Assembly (NCBI GenBank): GCA_035689345.1
Contig: DASSLR010000100.1
Coordinates: forward strand, 1-52,767
Length of the DNA stretch: 52,767 bases
Direction: 5' to 3'
Origin: CF-118 sp035689345
Lineage (GTDB): Bacteria; Chloroflexota; Dormibacteria; Dormibacterales; Dormibacteraceae
Shown here: piece after piece, positions 32,935 through 42,758 of the stretch
How the letters are laid out: every line of letters begins with the position of its first letter
How positions within the stretch are numbered: the first letter of the stretch is position 1
Position numbers and translations under genes: made by a program
The notes under the pieces: generated by a model
Databases searched by the model: none
Seen by the model: the letters and a program-made list of their open reading frames with translations, nothing else
What the model was told of the DNA's origin: nothing

Positions 32935-34137
32935 ATGAAGCGGGAACGCGTCGTACTTGGTTTCTTGCTTGCCGCCGTTGTGCTGTCGGCCTGCGGGACC
33001 ACGGCCACTTCGGGCGGGAGCTCCTACCAGGGCAAGACCATCAAGCTCGGCGCCATCCTGTCCATCACCGGAGCGGGTGGCGTCTACGGTCCGCAGAGCC
33101 GCGACGGCATGTTGCTGGCCGTCGACGAGATCAACAAGTCGGGCGGCGTCAACGGTGCTCAGATCTCGCTCGAGGTGCAGGACGACGCGTCCGACAAGGC
33201 GCAGTCCGCCCAGCTCGCGCAGACGATGATCCAGCAGGACCAGCTCATGGCCCTGCTCGGGCCGACCCTTTCGAACTCGGCGGTCGGTGTGCATCCGCTG
33301 GCCGAGAACCTGAAGACGCCGATCCTCGCGGTGAGCACGACCGGCATCCACATCGTGCCGGACTGCAACTACCCGAACGAGACTCCGTGCAAGTACGTCT
33401 TCCGCGACAGTCTCGGCGAGCAGACCGCGATCCCCGACAACATCAAGGCTTACGCCGAAGACAAGCACCCCGCGACGGGCGTGCTGCTAGTCGCGCAGGA
33501 TGACAAGTTCTCGAGCGACGGCGGCACGATCGTTCAACAGACGGTCGGCACGTACAACATCAACCTGGTCAAGACGATCAAGTTCAGCAAGACCGAGGCC
33601 GACCTGTCTCCGTACGTGACGCAGGCGGTGCAGCTGCACCCGGACGTGATCTTCATCACGTCGCTCGGTGGCATCCCGGCCAAGATCATGATCGAGGCCC
33701 GCAAGCAGGGCTGGACGGGTCAGTTCCTCGGCGGCAACGGCTTCAACACGGCCACGGTCTCGAAGCAGGCCGGGTCCGCGGGCCAGGGCGCACGCAGCGC
33801 GAGCGCCTGGTACATCGGCAACAACTTCGCCTCGAACGCCGATTTTGTCAGCGCGTACAAGGCGAAGTACAGCAAGGACCCCGACCAGTTCGCGGCCCAG
33901 GGCTACACCGGCATCAAGATCATCGCCGACGCGGCCAAGCGCGCCGGGCTCACGTTCTCAGACCTGCCCGGCGATCGCGACAAGCTTCGCGGGGCGATGG
34001 AGACAGTGAACATCCAGACGCCGCTGGGTCAGTTTCAGTTCACCTCCAACCACGACGTGAAGCAGACCGTGTGGGTCATCGCGATGGACGGCAACGGCGG
34101 CTTCACGCTCGTCAAGCAGATCTCGCCGACCCAGTGA
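32935..34137 (+). CDS. livK: Branched-chain amino acid ABC transporter substrate-binding lipoprotein
   Basis: 400 aa. The signal peptide ends with the lipobox VLSACGT (Cys20). The mature part begins IKLGAILSITGAGGVYGPQSRDGMLLA, the periplasmic-binding-protein family 6 start that forms the ligand cleft. GGGGGA lies about 8 bp before the ATG. It is first in a livK-livH-livM-livGF operon. The ligand may be a branched-chain or related amino acid, or another small molecule; this family is broad. Confidence 0.92.
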   Translation: MKRERVVLGFLLAAVVLSACGTTATSGGSSYQGKTIKLGAILSITGAGGVYGPQSRDGMLLAVDEINKSGGVNGAQISLEVQDDASDKAQSAQLAQTMIQQDQLMALLGPTLSNSAVGVHPLAENLKTPILAVSTTGIHIVPDCNYPNETPCKYVFRDSLGEQTAIPDNIKAYAEDKHPATGVLLVAQDDKFSSDGGTIVQQTVGTYNINLVKTIKFSKTEADLSPYVTQAVQLHPDVIFITSLGGIPAKIMIEARKQGWTGQFLGGNGFNTATVSKQAGSAGQGARSASAWYIGNNFASNADFVSAYKAKYSKDPDQFAAQGYTGIKIIADAAKRAGLTFSDLPGDRDKLRGAMETVNIQTPLGQFQFTSNHDVKQTVWVIAMDGNGGFTLVKQISPTQ

Positions 34138-34164
34138 CGCCGGCTCGGACAATCTGATCGCGCG

Positions 34165-35079
34165 ATGGGCCAGCAGGTCCTGAACGCGATCTTCATAGGG
34201 TCCATCTACGCCCTGTTCGCGGTCGGGTACACGCTCGTGTTCGGCGTGCTCGACATACTGAATCTCGCGCACAGCGCGGTCTTCATGCTCGGCGCAGCGG
34301 TCACGTACTCGCTGGTCGTCAACTACAACCAGTCGTTCGCGGTCGCCGCCGCAGGCGGAATCCTCGCGTGCGTGGTCATGGGGCTTGTGATCGAGCACGT
34401 GTGCCTGCGTCCGCTGCGCCGGCGGCGAGCTCCGCCGATCGCCGCGCTCATATCGACGATCGGGCTCGCTCTGATCATCGTGGCCGCCGTGGAGCAGGGC
34501 CGCCCGGGCAGCCTGTTCGCGTGGCTGTGGGTCGACGGCGCCAACTCGGTTCGCTTTCCCGCCGACTCCGTGCCGAACCCGACATTCCACGTCGCCGGGC
34601 TGACGCTGGAGGCGGTCAAGGTCGCGATCGTCCCCGTGTCGATCCTGTTGATGCTCCTCCTCGGCTACCTGATCCGTTATACGCAGTTCGGCCGCGGGCT
34701 GCGCGCAGTGGCCGAGAATCCGCGCGCCGCGAGCCTCATGGGGCTCGACGTCGACCGCATGATCTCGATGACCGTCGTGCTGTCCTCAGCGCTGGGCGGC
34801 GTGGCCGGAATCCTCTTCGGACTCGCGCTGTCCGACATCAGCCCCTACATCGGACGGGACAACGTCGAGATCCGCGGCCTCGCGGTGATCGTGCTCGGCG
34901 GCATGGGCAGCGTGCCCGGCGCGGTCGCCGGCGGCTACCTGCTCGGCGTGATCGAGGTGGCGGCGCTGGTCCTGTTCGGCAGCAACGTGCGCACCGGGGT
35001 CGCGTTCGCGGCACTTTTTCTGATGCTCGTTCTGCGCCCACAGGGCATCTTCGGCGCACAGCTCCACGAGCGCCTATAG
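34165..35079 (+). CDS. livH: Branched-chain amino acid ABC permease LivH
   Basis: 304 aa with eight predicted membrane helices. The N-terminus GQQVLNAIFIGSIYALFAVGYTLVFGVLDILNLAHS is typical LivH. GRGLRAVAENPRAASLMGLDVDRM is the EAA-like loop that contacts the ATPase. It lies 27 bp after livK, and livM begins directly after its stop codon. Confidence 0.94.
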   Translation: MGQQVLNAIFIGSIYALFAVGYTLVFGVLDILNLAHSAVFMLGAAVTYSLVVNYNQSFAVAAAGGILACVVMGLVIEHVCLRPLRRRRAPPIAALISTIGLALIIVAAVEQGRPGSLFAWLWVDGANSVRFPADSVPNPTFHVAGLTLEAVKVAIVPVSILLMLLLGYLIRYTQFGRGLRAVAENPRAASLMGLDVDRMISMTVVLSSALGGVAGILFGLALSDISPYIGRDNVEIRGLAVIVLGGMGSVPGAVAGGYLLGVIEVAALVLFGSNVRTGVAFAALFLMLVLRPQGIFGAQLHERL

Positions 35080-36003
35080 ATGGACTTCATCATCAATCTC
35101 GTCACCGACCCGGTCGCCTTCTACCAGACGCACACCGTGCTCATCGCCCAGATCGGCATCAACAGCATCCTGGCTGTGTCGATGTTCGTCGTCCTCTATT
35201 CCGGGCAGCTTTCCCTGGCCGCGCCGGGCTTCATGGCGATCGGCGCCTACACGGCGGTGCTGATGAGCCTTTACTGGAACACGCCCCTGGCCCTCAACCT
35301 GCTCTGCGGCACGTTGCTCGCGGGCCTCGTCGGTTTCGTGGTCGGGCTGCCGGTCCTGCGCCTGCGCGGCGTGTTCCTCGCCATCGCGACCATCGGTTTC
35401 ATCGAGGCGCTGAGCCTCGGCGTGATCCTCAACCTGCCCATCACCGGTGAGGGTCTCGGTCTCAAGAATCCGAGCGCCGACCCGCTCAACGGCATCAACC
35501 TGATTCTCATCTCGCTGGCCGTGGTCGTCTTCGTCGTCTGGCGTCTCACGCGAGGACGGCTCGGTCGCGCGTGGGCGGCGATTCGTCAGGACGAGCTGGC
35601 GGCCCTGAGCCAGGGCATCCACGTCGCGCGCTACAAGATGATCGCGTTCGTGTTCAGCGCGCTGCTCGCGGGATTCGCGGGCGGGCTCGAGTCGCACCTG
35701 AATTTCTTCGTCGATCCCAACGAGTACGGCGTCGCGCGCACGGTGCAGGTGCTGACATTCGCCGTGCTCGGCGGCGCGGGCAACGTGTTCGGCCCGGTGG
35801 TGGGCGCGCTGTTCCTGACCTCGCTGCCCGAGATCGTGCGCGTGCCCAACTTCGATCCTCGCGACGTCATCAGCGGCGCCATCCTCATCGCTGTCATCGT
35901 CTTCCGGCCGCAGGGCATCGTCGGCCGCGGCGGTCTTGCCGTCATCCGGCCGCGGTGGTGGCCGCGGTCGAATCGAGCGTCCAGTGCTGCTCAAGCTGGA
36001 TAA
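35080..36003 (+). CDS. livM: Branched-chain amino acid ABC permease LivM
   Basis: 307 aa with about nine membrane helices. SMFVVLYSGQLSLAAPGFMAIGAYTA and GRAWAAIRQDELAALSQGIHVARYKM (coupling loop) are LivM hallmarks. The ATG follows the livH stop with no gap, and the last 20 bp overlap the fused ATPase start. It forms the membrane channel with LivH. Confidence 0.94.
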   Translation: MDFIINLVTDPVAFYQTHTVLIAQIGINSILAVSMFVVLYSGQLSLAAPGFMAIGAYTAVLMSLYWNTPLALNLLCGTLLAGLVGFVVGLPVLRLRGVFLAIATIGFIEALSLGVILNLPITGEGLGLKNPSADPLNGINLILISLAVVVFVVWRLTRGRLGRAWAAIRQDELAALSQGIHVARYKMIAFVFSALLAGFAGGLESHLNFFVDPNEYGVARTVQVLTFAVLGGAGNVFGPVVGALFLTSLPEIVRVPNFDPRDVISGAILIAVIVFRPQGIVGRGGLAVIRPRWWPRSNRASSAAQAG

Positions 36004-37555
36004 CCTCCAGCGCCACTTCGGCGGCGTCAAGGCCGTCGACGGTGTGTCGCTGGAGATCGAGAAGGGCTCGATCTCGGGCCTCATCGGTCCGAACGGGGCG
36101 GGCAAGACGACGCTGGTGAACGTCGTGACGGGCTACGTGCGCACGCAGGCGGGCCAGGCGTTCATCGAGAACGACCGGCTGACGGGACTGCCGCCGCATC
36201 GCATCGCCGGCCTCGGCGTCGCGCGCACGTTTCAGAACATCCGCCTGTTCCCGGACCTGTCCGCGCTCGAGAACGTGATGATCGGCATGCACACGCGGCT
36301 GCGCGACGACACGCTGGCGCAGCTGGCCACGCTGCCATTCCTGCGGCGCGACCAGCGGGCGCGCGTCAACGACGCGCACCGGTTGATGGAGACCGTCGGC
36401 CTCGATGCGTCCGAGGTCGGGAAGCGCGCCGCCGGTGAGCTTCCGTACGGCGACCAGCGCCGGCTCGAGATAGCGCGCGCCCTCGCGCTGAGCCCCCGGC
36501 TGCTCATCCTCGACGAGCCGGCGGCCGGCATGAACCCGACCGAGAAGCAGGGCATGCGCGAGCTGATCGAGCGGCTGAACCGTGACGGCCTGACGATCCT
36601 CCTGATCGACCACGACATGCGCCTCGTGATGGGCGTGTGCCGGCGCGTGGCGGTGCTGAACTTCGGCCGCAAGATCGCGGACGGCGACCCGGAGAAGGTC
36701 TCCGCCGACGCGACGGTCATCAAGGCCTATCTCGGCACCGGGGGCGAGAAGGAGGTCGCGCACGCTCCGGGCACGATCAGCGTGGACCGGCTGCAGGCCG
36801 GACCCTCCATCCCATCCCGTTCCGCCCGCGCGGTCGAGCCTGAAAAGGTGCTGCTGGACATCCAGGACCTGTGGGTCAGCTACGGCGCGATCAACGCGGT
36901 GCGCGGCGTGTCGCTGAGCGTCGGTGAGGGCGAGGTGGTCGCCCTGATCGGAGCCAACGGCGCGGGCAAGTCGACGATCCTCAACGCACTGTCGGGCCTC
37001 GTGCCCATCGCGTCCGGAACCGCGGCATTCGGCCGGCTGGACCTGACGAACGCCAAGCCTTCGACGATCGTGGCCCACGGGCTCGTGCAGGTGCCCGAGG
37101 GTCGCGAGATTCTCAGCCGGCAGACGGTGCTCGAGAACCTGGAGCTCGCGACCTGGTCGCGGCGAGATCGAGCGGCGGCCAGGCGCGACGTCGAGACGAT
37201 GATGGGCCGGTTCCCGATCCTCGGCGAGCGCCGGGCCCTGCGCGCCAGCACGCTGTCCGGAGGCGAGCGCCAGCTGCTGGCGATCGCGCGTGGCCTACTG
37301 GCCCGCCCGAAGCTGCTGCTCCTGGACGAGCCCTCGCTCGGCCTGGCGCCGCAGATGGTGGACGAGGTCTTCGCCGCCATCGCGGAGATCCACCGGGACG
37401 GCACGACGATCCTCCTGGTCGAGCAGAACGCGCTGCGCGCGCTGGGGATCGCGGATCGGGCCTACGTGCTGGAGACGGGGCAGATCCAGCTCACCGGTCG
37501 GGGCCAGGATCTGCTGCACAACCCGGCGGTGAGGCAGGCGTACCTGGGCGGCTAG
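35984..37555 (+). CDS. Fused LivG-LivF ABC ATPase
   Basis: 523 aa containing two complete ABC domains in one chain. The first (about 1-255) is LivG-like: Walker A GPNGAGKTT near 37, signature LPYGDQRRLEIARAL, Walker B LLILDEPAAGMNP. A linker of about 35 residues rich in Pro/Ser/Arg joins it to the second (about 290-523), which is LivF-like: GANGAGKST, LSGGERQLLAIARGL, LLLLDEPSLGLAP. These are normally separate genes. The start is GTG 35984 inside the livM end. It is the last gene of the operon. Confidence 0.93.
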   Translation: MLLKLDNLQRHFGGVKAVDGVSLEIEKGSISGLIGPNGAGKTTLVNVVTGYVRTQAGQAFIENDRLTGLPPHRIAGLGVARTFQNIRLFPDLSALENVMIGMHTRLRDDTLAQLATLPFLRRDQRARVNDAHRLMETVGLDASEVGKRAAGELPYGDQRRLEIARALALSPRLLILDEPAAGMNPTEKQGMRELIERLNRDGLTILLIDHDMRLVMGVCRRVAVLNFGRKIADGDPEKVSADATVIKAYLGTGGEKEVAHAPGTISVDRLQAGPSIPSRSARAVEPEKVLLDIQDLWVSYGAINAVRGVSLSVGEGEVVALIGANGAGKSTILNALSGLVPIASGTAAFGRLDLTNAKPSTIVAHGLVQVPEGREILSRQTVLENLELATWSRRDRAAARRDVETMMGRFPILGERRALRASTLSGGERQLLAIARGLLARPKLLLLDEPSLGLAPQMVDEVFAAIAEIHRDGTTILLVEQNALRALGIADRAYVLETGQIQLTGRGQDLLHNPAVRQAYLGG

Positions 37556-37568
37556 GCCACCACTCACC

Positions 37569-37634
37569 GTTTTGCGCACAAAAGCAGGGAATTCCGGCCT
37601 GATAACCCGCGTTTGTGCACAAAAGCAGGGAATC
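37569..37634. repeat. Paired-palindrome element, locus B
   Basis: TTTTGCGCACAAAA (37570-37583, one mismatch from a palindrome) and TTTGTGCACAAA (37612-37623, perfect), with centres 41 bp apart. Both are followed by AGCAGGGAAT, the first continuing TCCGGC. It sits between the livGF stop and the csp terminator. Confidence 0.85.
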
Positions 37635-37644
37635 CCTAGCCAAT

Positions 37645-37673
37645 AAAAAAAGCCCCGGGCCGAAGCCCGGGGC
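37645..37673 (-). terminator. Intrinsic terminator of the cold-shock gene
   Basis: On the minus strand GCCCCGGGC-TTCG-GCCCGGGGC is a perfect 9-bp stem with a TTCG tetraloop, followed by seven T then ATT. It lies 16 bp after the csp stop. Confidence 0.93.
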
Positions 37674-37688
37674 CAGTCTGGTTCGTCG

Positions 37689-37886
37689 TTAGACGATGCG
37701 GACGGTCTTCGCGCGAGGCCCCTTGGGGCTCGTCTCGACCTCGAAGTTCACCTTCTCGCCGCCCTGCAGCCGATCGAAGTTGCCTTCGGTGGCGCTGCGG
37801 TGGAAGAAGTACTCCTTCCCGTCCTCGGCTGCGATGAAGCCGAAGCCACGGTCCGCGACCAATTTCTTGATGGTGCCTGCTGGCAT
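37689..37886 (-). CDS. Cold-shock protein (CspA family)
   Basis: 65 aa OB-fold RNA chaperone. RNP1 is DRGFGFIAAEDG and RNP2 is EYFFHRSA. The C-terminal half is VNFEVETSPKGPRAKTVRIV. AGGAG is 6 bp before the ATG at 37886; a second in-frame ATG at 37892 touches the Shine-Dalgarno sequence and is unlikely. It has its own promoter-like -10, a two-hairpin leader and a strong terminator, so it forms a self-contained unit. Confidence 0.94.
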   Translation of the reverse strand: MPAGTIKKLVADRGFGFIAAEDGKEYFFHRSATEGNFDRLQGGEKVNFEVETSPKGPRAKTVRIV

Positions 37887-37900
37887 TTCCATCTCCTAAC

Positions 37901-37994
37901 TTCTCGAACAGGGGTTCCACTCAACCTGACGGGCCTGTTCGAGAAACTGGAGACCGCCGTGAGCGCCGGCACTGTGCCGGCCGAAATGAGTATA
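37901..37994 (-). promoter_or_regulatory. Promoter -10 and two-hairpin 5' leader of the cold-shock gene
   Basis: On the minus strand TATACT (37989-37994) would start RNA near 37982. The RNA would then begin with the perfect hairpin GCCGGCAC-A-GTGCCGGC (37965-37981), followed by a 12-bp stem formed by 37901-37912 and 37934-37945 (TTCTCGAACAGG arms) with a 21-nt loop. This second stem ends 4 bp before the AGGAG of csp. No good -35 box is seen. Confidence 0.6.
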
Positions 37995-38003
37995 CCCAGT
38001 TCG

Positions 38004-39848
<1,845 letters not shown>

Positions 39849-39877
39849 GTGAGCACGACGCAATATACGGGCTGCAG

Positions 39878-41659
39878 ATGAAGACCCTGGCGGCCCGCGC
39901 GGCTCTCGCCCTCGCCCTCGGATCGCTCTTGCTCGTGGCCTCGCCGGCGCCGGCGGCGGCGGACGAAGGCTGGATCATCACCAGCTTTGCGAGCGACATC
40001 ACGATCGCGCCCGACTCGTCGCTGACCGTGGTCGAGGACATCAAGGTCAACTTCGTGCAGGAGCACCACGGCATCTTCCGCACCATCCCCCTGCGCTATC
40101 GCTACGACGACAGTCACGACCGCTACTACAACCTCGAGGTCAGGTCGGTCACCGACGGAAGCAAGCCGGTGCCGTACGACGCCTATATCGACTCGGACAA
40201 CGAGGTCATCAAGATCGGCGACCCCAGCACGCTGGTGGCGGGCGACCGGCGCTACGTCATCACCTACACGGTCGAAGGCGTGATGAACTCGTTCAGCGAC
40301 CACGACGAGCTTTTCTGGAACGTCGACGGCGCGCTCTGGCCGGTGCCGAAGCAGCACGTCTCGGCCACCGTCAACGTGCCGGCCGGCTCGTTCCAGAAGG
40401 CGGCGTGCTACCAGGGCGATCCCGGCTCGACCGAAACGTGTCCCAACGAGCAGAGCGGCAGCTCGGTCTCCTTCAACGCGACCCGCCAGCTGGACTCGGG
40501 CCAGGAGATGTCGGTCGTGGTGGCGTTGAACAAAGGCGCCGTCACCGTGCCGCCGCCGATGCTCGAGGACCGGCTGCGCTTCTTCCCGATGGACGCCTTC
40601 GACCTCAACCCGTCGACCATCGGCGCGTCATTGCTGGTGCTGCTGGTGGGTCTCGGCCTCATCGTTTGGAACTGGCTCGCTCACGGCCGCGATCGCGAGT
40701 ACCTGACGCAGTACTACCTGACGAACGATCCGCGCGAGCACGCGCGACCGCTGGGGGAGCACGTACCTGTCGCGGTCGAGTTCGGTCCTCCACAGAACAT
40801 GCGGCCCGCCGAGCTCGGGCTGATCCTGGACGAGAGCGCGGATCCCAAGGACGTGACGGCGAGCATCGTCGACCTGGCGGTGCGAGGACATCTGACGATC
40901 ACTGAGATGCCCGATTGGAGCGACTGGAAGTTCACGTGGAAGGGCGCGCCGGCCGCGGAGCTCATGCCCTACGAGAAGACGATCCTTGACGGAATGTTCA
41001 CCGGCCGCACCGAGGTGAAGCTCTCCGACCTGAAGGGCACGTTCCGTCCCACGTTGAGCAAGGCCGAGTCGCAGATCTACGACGATGCGATGACTCGCAG
41101 GCTCTTCACGATGAATCCCCACTTCGCCCGCGTCGGCTGGGGCTGCGCGGGCGTCGCCATTCTGTTCATCGGCCTCGTGCTGACGGTGATGCTCGGCGCG
41201 GCCGGATGGGGATTGGTCGGCGTCGCCGTCGCGATCTGCGGTCTGGTCTTGACGTTCACCTTTCCCGCGATGCCGCAGCGCACCGCGGCCGGTCGCGATC
41301 TGCTGCAGCACACGCTCGGGTTTCGCCTCTACATGACGACCGCCGAGAAATATCGCGAGCAGTTCGCGGCCAAGGCGGGCATCTTCAATGAGCTGTTGCC
41401 GTACGCGATCGTGTTCGGATGCGTGGCGCTGTGGGCGAAAGCGTTCGAGGGCATCGACACCAGCGCCACGAACAACTGGTATTCAGGCGCCGCTCCGTTT
41501 CAAGCAGCGCTGCTGGCAAACAGCTTGCAGTTGATGAACGCGAACATCTCGACCGCGATCTCCTACGTGCCGCCGAGCTCGGGAAGCAGTTCTGGATTCG
41601 GCGGGGGCGGCGGATTCTCAGGCGGCGGGGGTGGCGGAGGCGGCGGCGGAGCCTGGTAG
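39878..41659 (+). CDS. DUF2207 membrane protein with glycine-rich C-terminus
   Basis: 593 aa. A signal peptide ends near APAAADEG. The extracytoplasmic domain begins WIITSFASDITIAPDSSLTVVEDIKVNF and HGIFRTIPLRYRY, diagnostic of DUF2207. Membrane helices lie near 245-265 and 425-475. The C-terminus is a low-complexity run of Gly with Ser and Phe. The function of this common family is not established. It diverges from typA with only 29 bp between starts. Confidence 0.88.
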   Translation: MKTLAARAALALALGSLLLVASPAPAAADEGWIITSFASDITIAPDSSLTVVEDIKVNFVQEHHGIFRTIPLRYRYDDSHDRYYNLEVRSVTDGSKPVPYDAYIDSDNEVIKIGDPSTLVAGDRRYVITYTVEGVMNSFSDHDELFWNVDGALWPVPKQHVSATVNVPAGSFQKAACYQGDPGSTETCPNEQSGSSVSFNATRQLDSGQEMSVVVALNKGAVTVPPPMLEDRLRFFPMDAFDLNPSTIGASLLVLLVGLGLIVWNWLAHGRDREYLTQYYLTNDPREHARPLGEHVPVAVEFGPPQNMRPAELGLILDESADPKDVTASIVDLAVRGHLTITEMPDWSDWKFTWKGAPAAELMPYEKTILDGMFTGRTEVKLSDLKGTFRPTLSKAESQIYDDAMTRRLFTMNPHFARVGWGCAGVAILFIGLVLTVMLGAAGWGLVGVAVAICGLVLTFTFPAMPQRTAAGRDLLQHTLGFRLYMTTAEKYREQFAAKAGIFNELLPYAIVFGCVALWAKAFEGIDTSATNNWYSGAAPFQAALLANSLQLMNANISTAISYVPPSSGSSSGFGGGGGFSGGGGGGGGGGAW

Positions 41660-41670
41660 CCGCAGAAAGA

Positions 41671-41701
41671 GGTTGGACGCTGAGCGGGGCAGCGTCCAAC
41701 C
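41671..41701. terminator. Strong stem-loop after the DUF2207 gene (no T-tract)
   Basis: GGTTGGACGCTG pairs perfectly with CAGCGTCCAACC (12 bp) around a 7-nt loop AGCGGGG, starting 11 bp after the stop. No U-run follows on either strand, so it could be a transcript-end stabiliser or a factor-dependent terminator rather than a classic intrinsic one. Confidence 0.6.
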
Positions 41702-41766
41702 CTGCACTAGAAAACGCACTAGCGCGCGGGAACTACCCACAGCGGGGCTGCGGGGCCACGAAATGC

Positions 41767-41827
41767 GCGATTGCATACAAACGCGGTGAATTCCGGCCGC
41801 GAAGCCCGCGATTGCATACAAACGCGC
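41767..41827. repeat. Paired-palindrome element, locus C
   Basis: Two identical copies of GCGATTGCATACAAACGC, containing GATTGCATACAAAC at 41769-41782 and 41810-41823, with centres 41 bp apart. They are imperfect palindromes with GCG/CGC outer arms. The first is followed by GGTGAATTCCGGC as in locus B; the second flank is lost. The element ends about 10 bp from the tRNA-Leu fragment. Confidence 0.85.
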
Positions 41828-41836
41828 GATTGGAAC

Positions 41837-41889
41837 TGGTGCCGAGAGCGGCAGTCGAACCCGCAGGTCCTTGCGGACATCGGTTTTAG
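41837..41889 (-). pseudogene. 3' fragment of tRNA-Leu (candidate att site)
   Basis: About 53 bp match the 3' part of tRNA-Leu(CAA) at 42625-42710, in the same orientation: CCA end, acceptor strand, T arm, variable arm and the anticodon-side ACCGATG stretch. Mismatches in the T stem and elsewhere show decay. The 5' half is absent. Geometry fits the distal attachment site left by an element that integrated at the tRNA 3' end. Confidence 0.8.
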
Positions 41890-42047
41890 AGATGCACCCG
41901 TGGGCGAATACGAGTTGCTCCTTTCCTGGTCGGGGCGGGGTGTGCAGGGTTGTGGGGATGGCCATGCGCATGGCTAAGTTGCCGCTTCCCCCGGTTCATC
42001 CGGCCCGCTACGATCTCACGTCTTCGTCATCCGGGCCGCTGCCTTCG

Positions 42048-42443
42048 TCACGAAGTTACTGGCGTCATCGGTGCCTTGTGCTCAGTGCGGTGGAGAACTG
42101 TGGTCCAGAAGACCACCACGTAGTAGGCGATAACCGGAACGCTGATGGCCGATAGTCCGACCTCTTCCCAGTTGCCAGCCGCTGCGCCCACCACGACGCC
42201 GACAGCGAGTTGCAAGAACCAGTAGCCAGCCCCGAGCAGCGCGAGTACCCCAGCGACGATCAGCCACACAGAGTTGGACGACCGCAGCACCAACGCGACT
42301 GCCACCAACGGGACAACGTAGAGCGGGGCGCCGAGGAGGAATACCTCCAGGTCGTTCGCGAACAACGCCCACGCGCCCATGCCCACCAGGTACGCCGCGC
42401 CAAGCGCCAACCCGATCCAAGACAGAAGCTTCGCAAGCCTCAA
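42048..42443 (-). CDS. Four-helix membrane protein inside the tRNA-flanked block
   Basis: 131 aa with about four hydrophobic helices (LLSWIGLALGAAYLVGMGAWALF, VFLLGAPLYVVPLVAVALVL, VWLIVAGVLALLGAGYWF, VPVIAYYVVVFWTTVLH). A TTG start at 42443 is supported by AGAGGTGA 9 bp upstream. No family is recognised. It is the only gene in the tRNA-bounded block and may be foreign cargo. Confidence 0.6.
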   Translation of the reverse strand: MRLAKLLSWIGLALGAAYLVGMGAWALFANDLEVFLLGAPLYVVPLVAVALVLRSSNSVWLIVAGVLALLGAGYWFLQLAVGVVVGAAAGNWEEVGLSAISVPVIAYYVVVFWTTVLHRTEHKAPMTPVTS

Positions 42444-42624
42444 CTCAATTCACCTCTGGTGCAAGTGTCTGCGGTTGGCTGCGGGTTCTCCAGAGCCGAA
42501 TGTCACGCGTCGCACGGGAACTAGAGCCTGCCCCGGTAAACGGTTAGACGGTTCCCGCGATCGGCGTAGTCGGGGCCGCCTCCTCGATCCCAGGACGCTA
42601 CCCCCCACACCCCGGATTTCGTAT

Positions 42625-42710
42625 TGGTGCCGAGAGCGGGAGTCGAACCCGCACGTCCTTGCGGACATCGGTTTTTGAGACCGACGCGTCTGCCATTCCG
42701 CCACCTCGGC
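42625..42710 (-). tRNA. tRNA-Leu(CAA)
   Basis: 86 nt with encoded CCA. The acceptor GCCGAGG pairs with TCTCGGC. The anticodon arm TCGGT-CTCAAAA-ACCGA gives anticodon CAA (codon UUG). The variable arm is TGTCCGCAAGGACG and the T arm GCGGG-TTCGACT-CCCGC. Its 3' half is duplicated at 41837-41889. Confidence 0.97.
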
Positions 42711-42758
42711 ACTGACCTGTGGAAACCCTCAGAGCCGAACGATGATTATCATTCGCCG

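Larger units (their letters stand above)
41837..42680. mobile_element. Short block between tRNA-Leu(CAA) and its duplicated 3' half; possible integrative-element scar
   Basis: The tRNA 3' region (from 42625) and its copy (from 41837) are direct repeats 788 bp apart. Between them lie one small membrane gene (42048-42443) and two non-coding stretches. 41890-42047 holds a 14-bp palindrome GCCATGCGCATGGC at 41961-41974. In 42444-42624 I see nothing recognisable. No integrase is present. A hand count over 42061-42300 gives about 63% GC. Confidence 0.5.

Noticed and set aside
41671..41701. Classic intrinsic terminator
   Set aside because: The stem is perfect but no U-tract follows on either strand, so it is listed only as a stem-loop with lower confidence.
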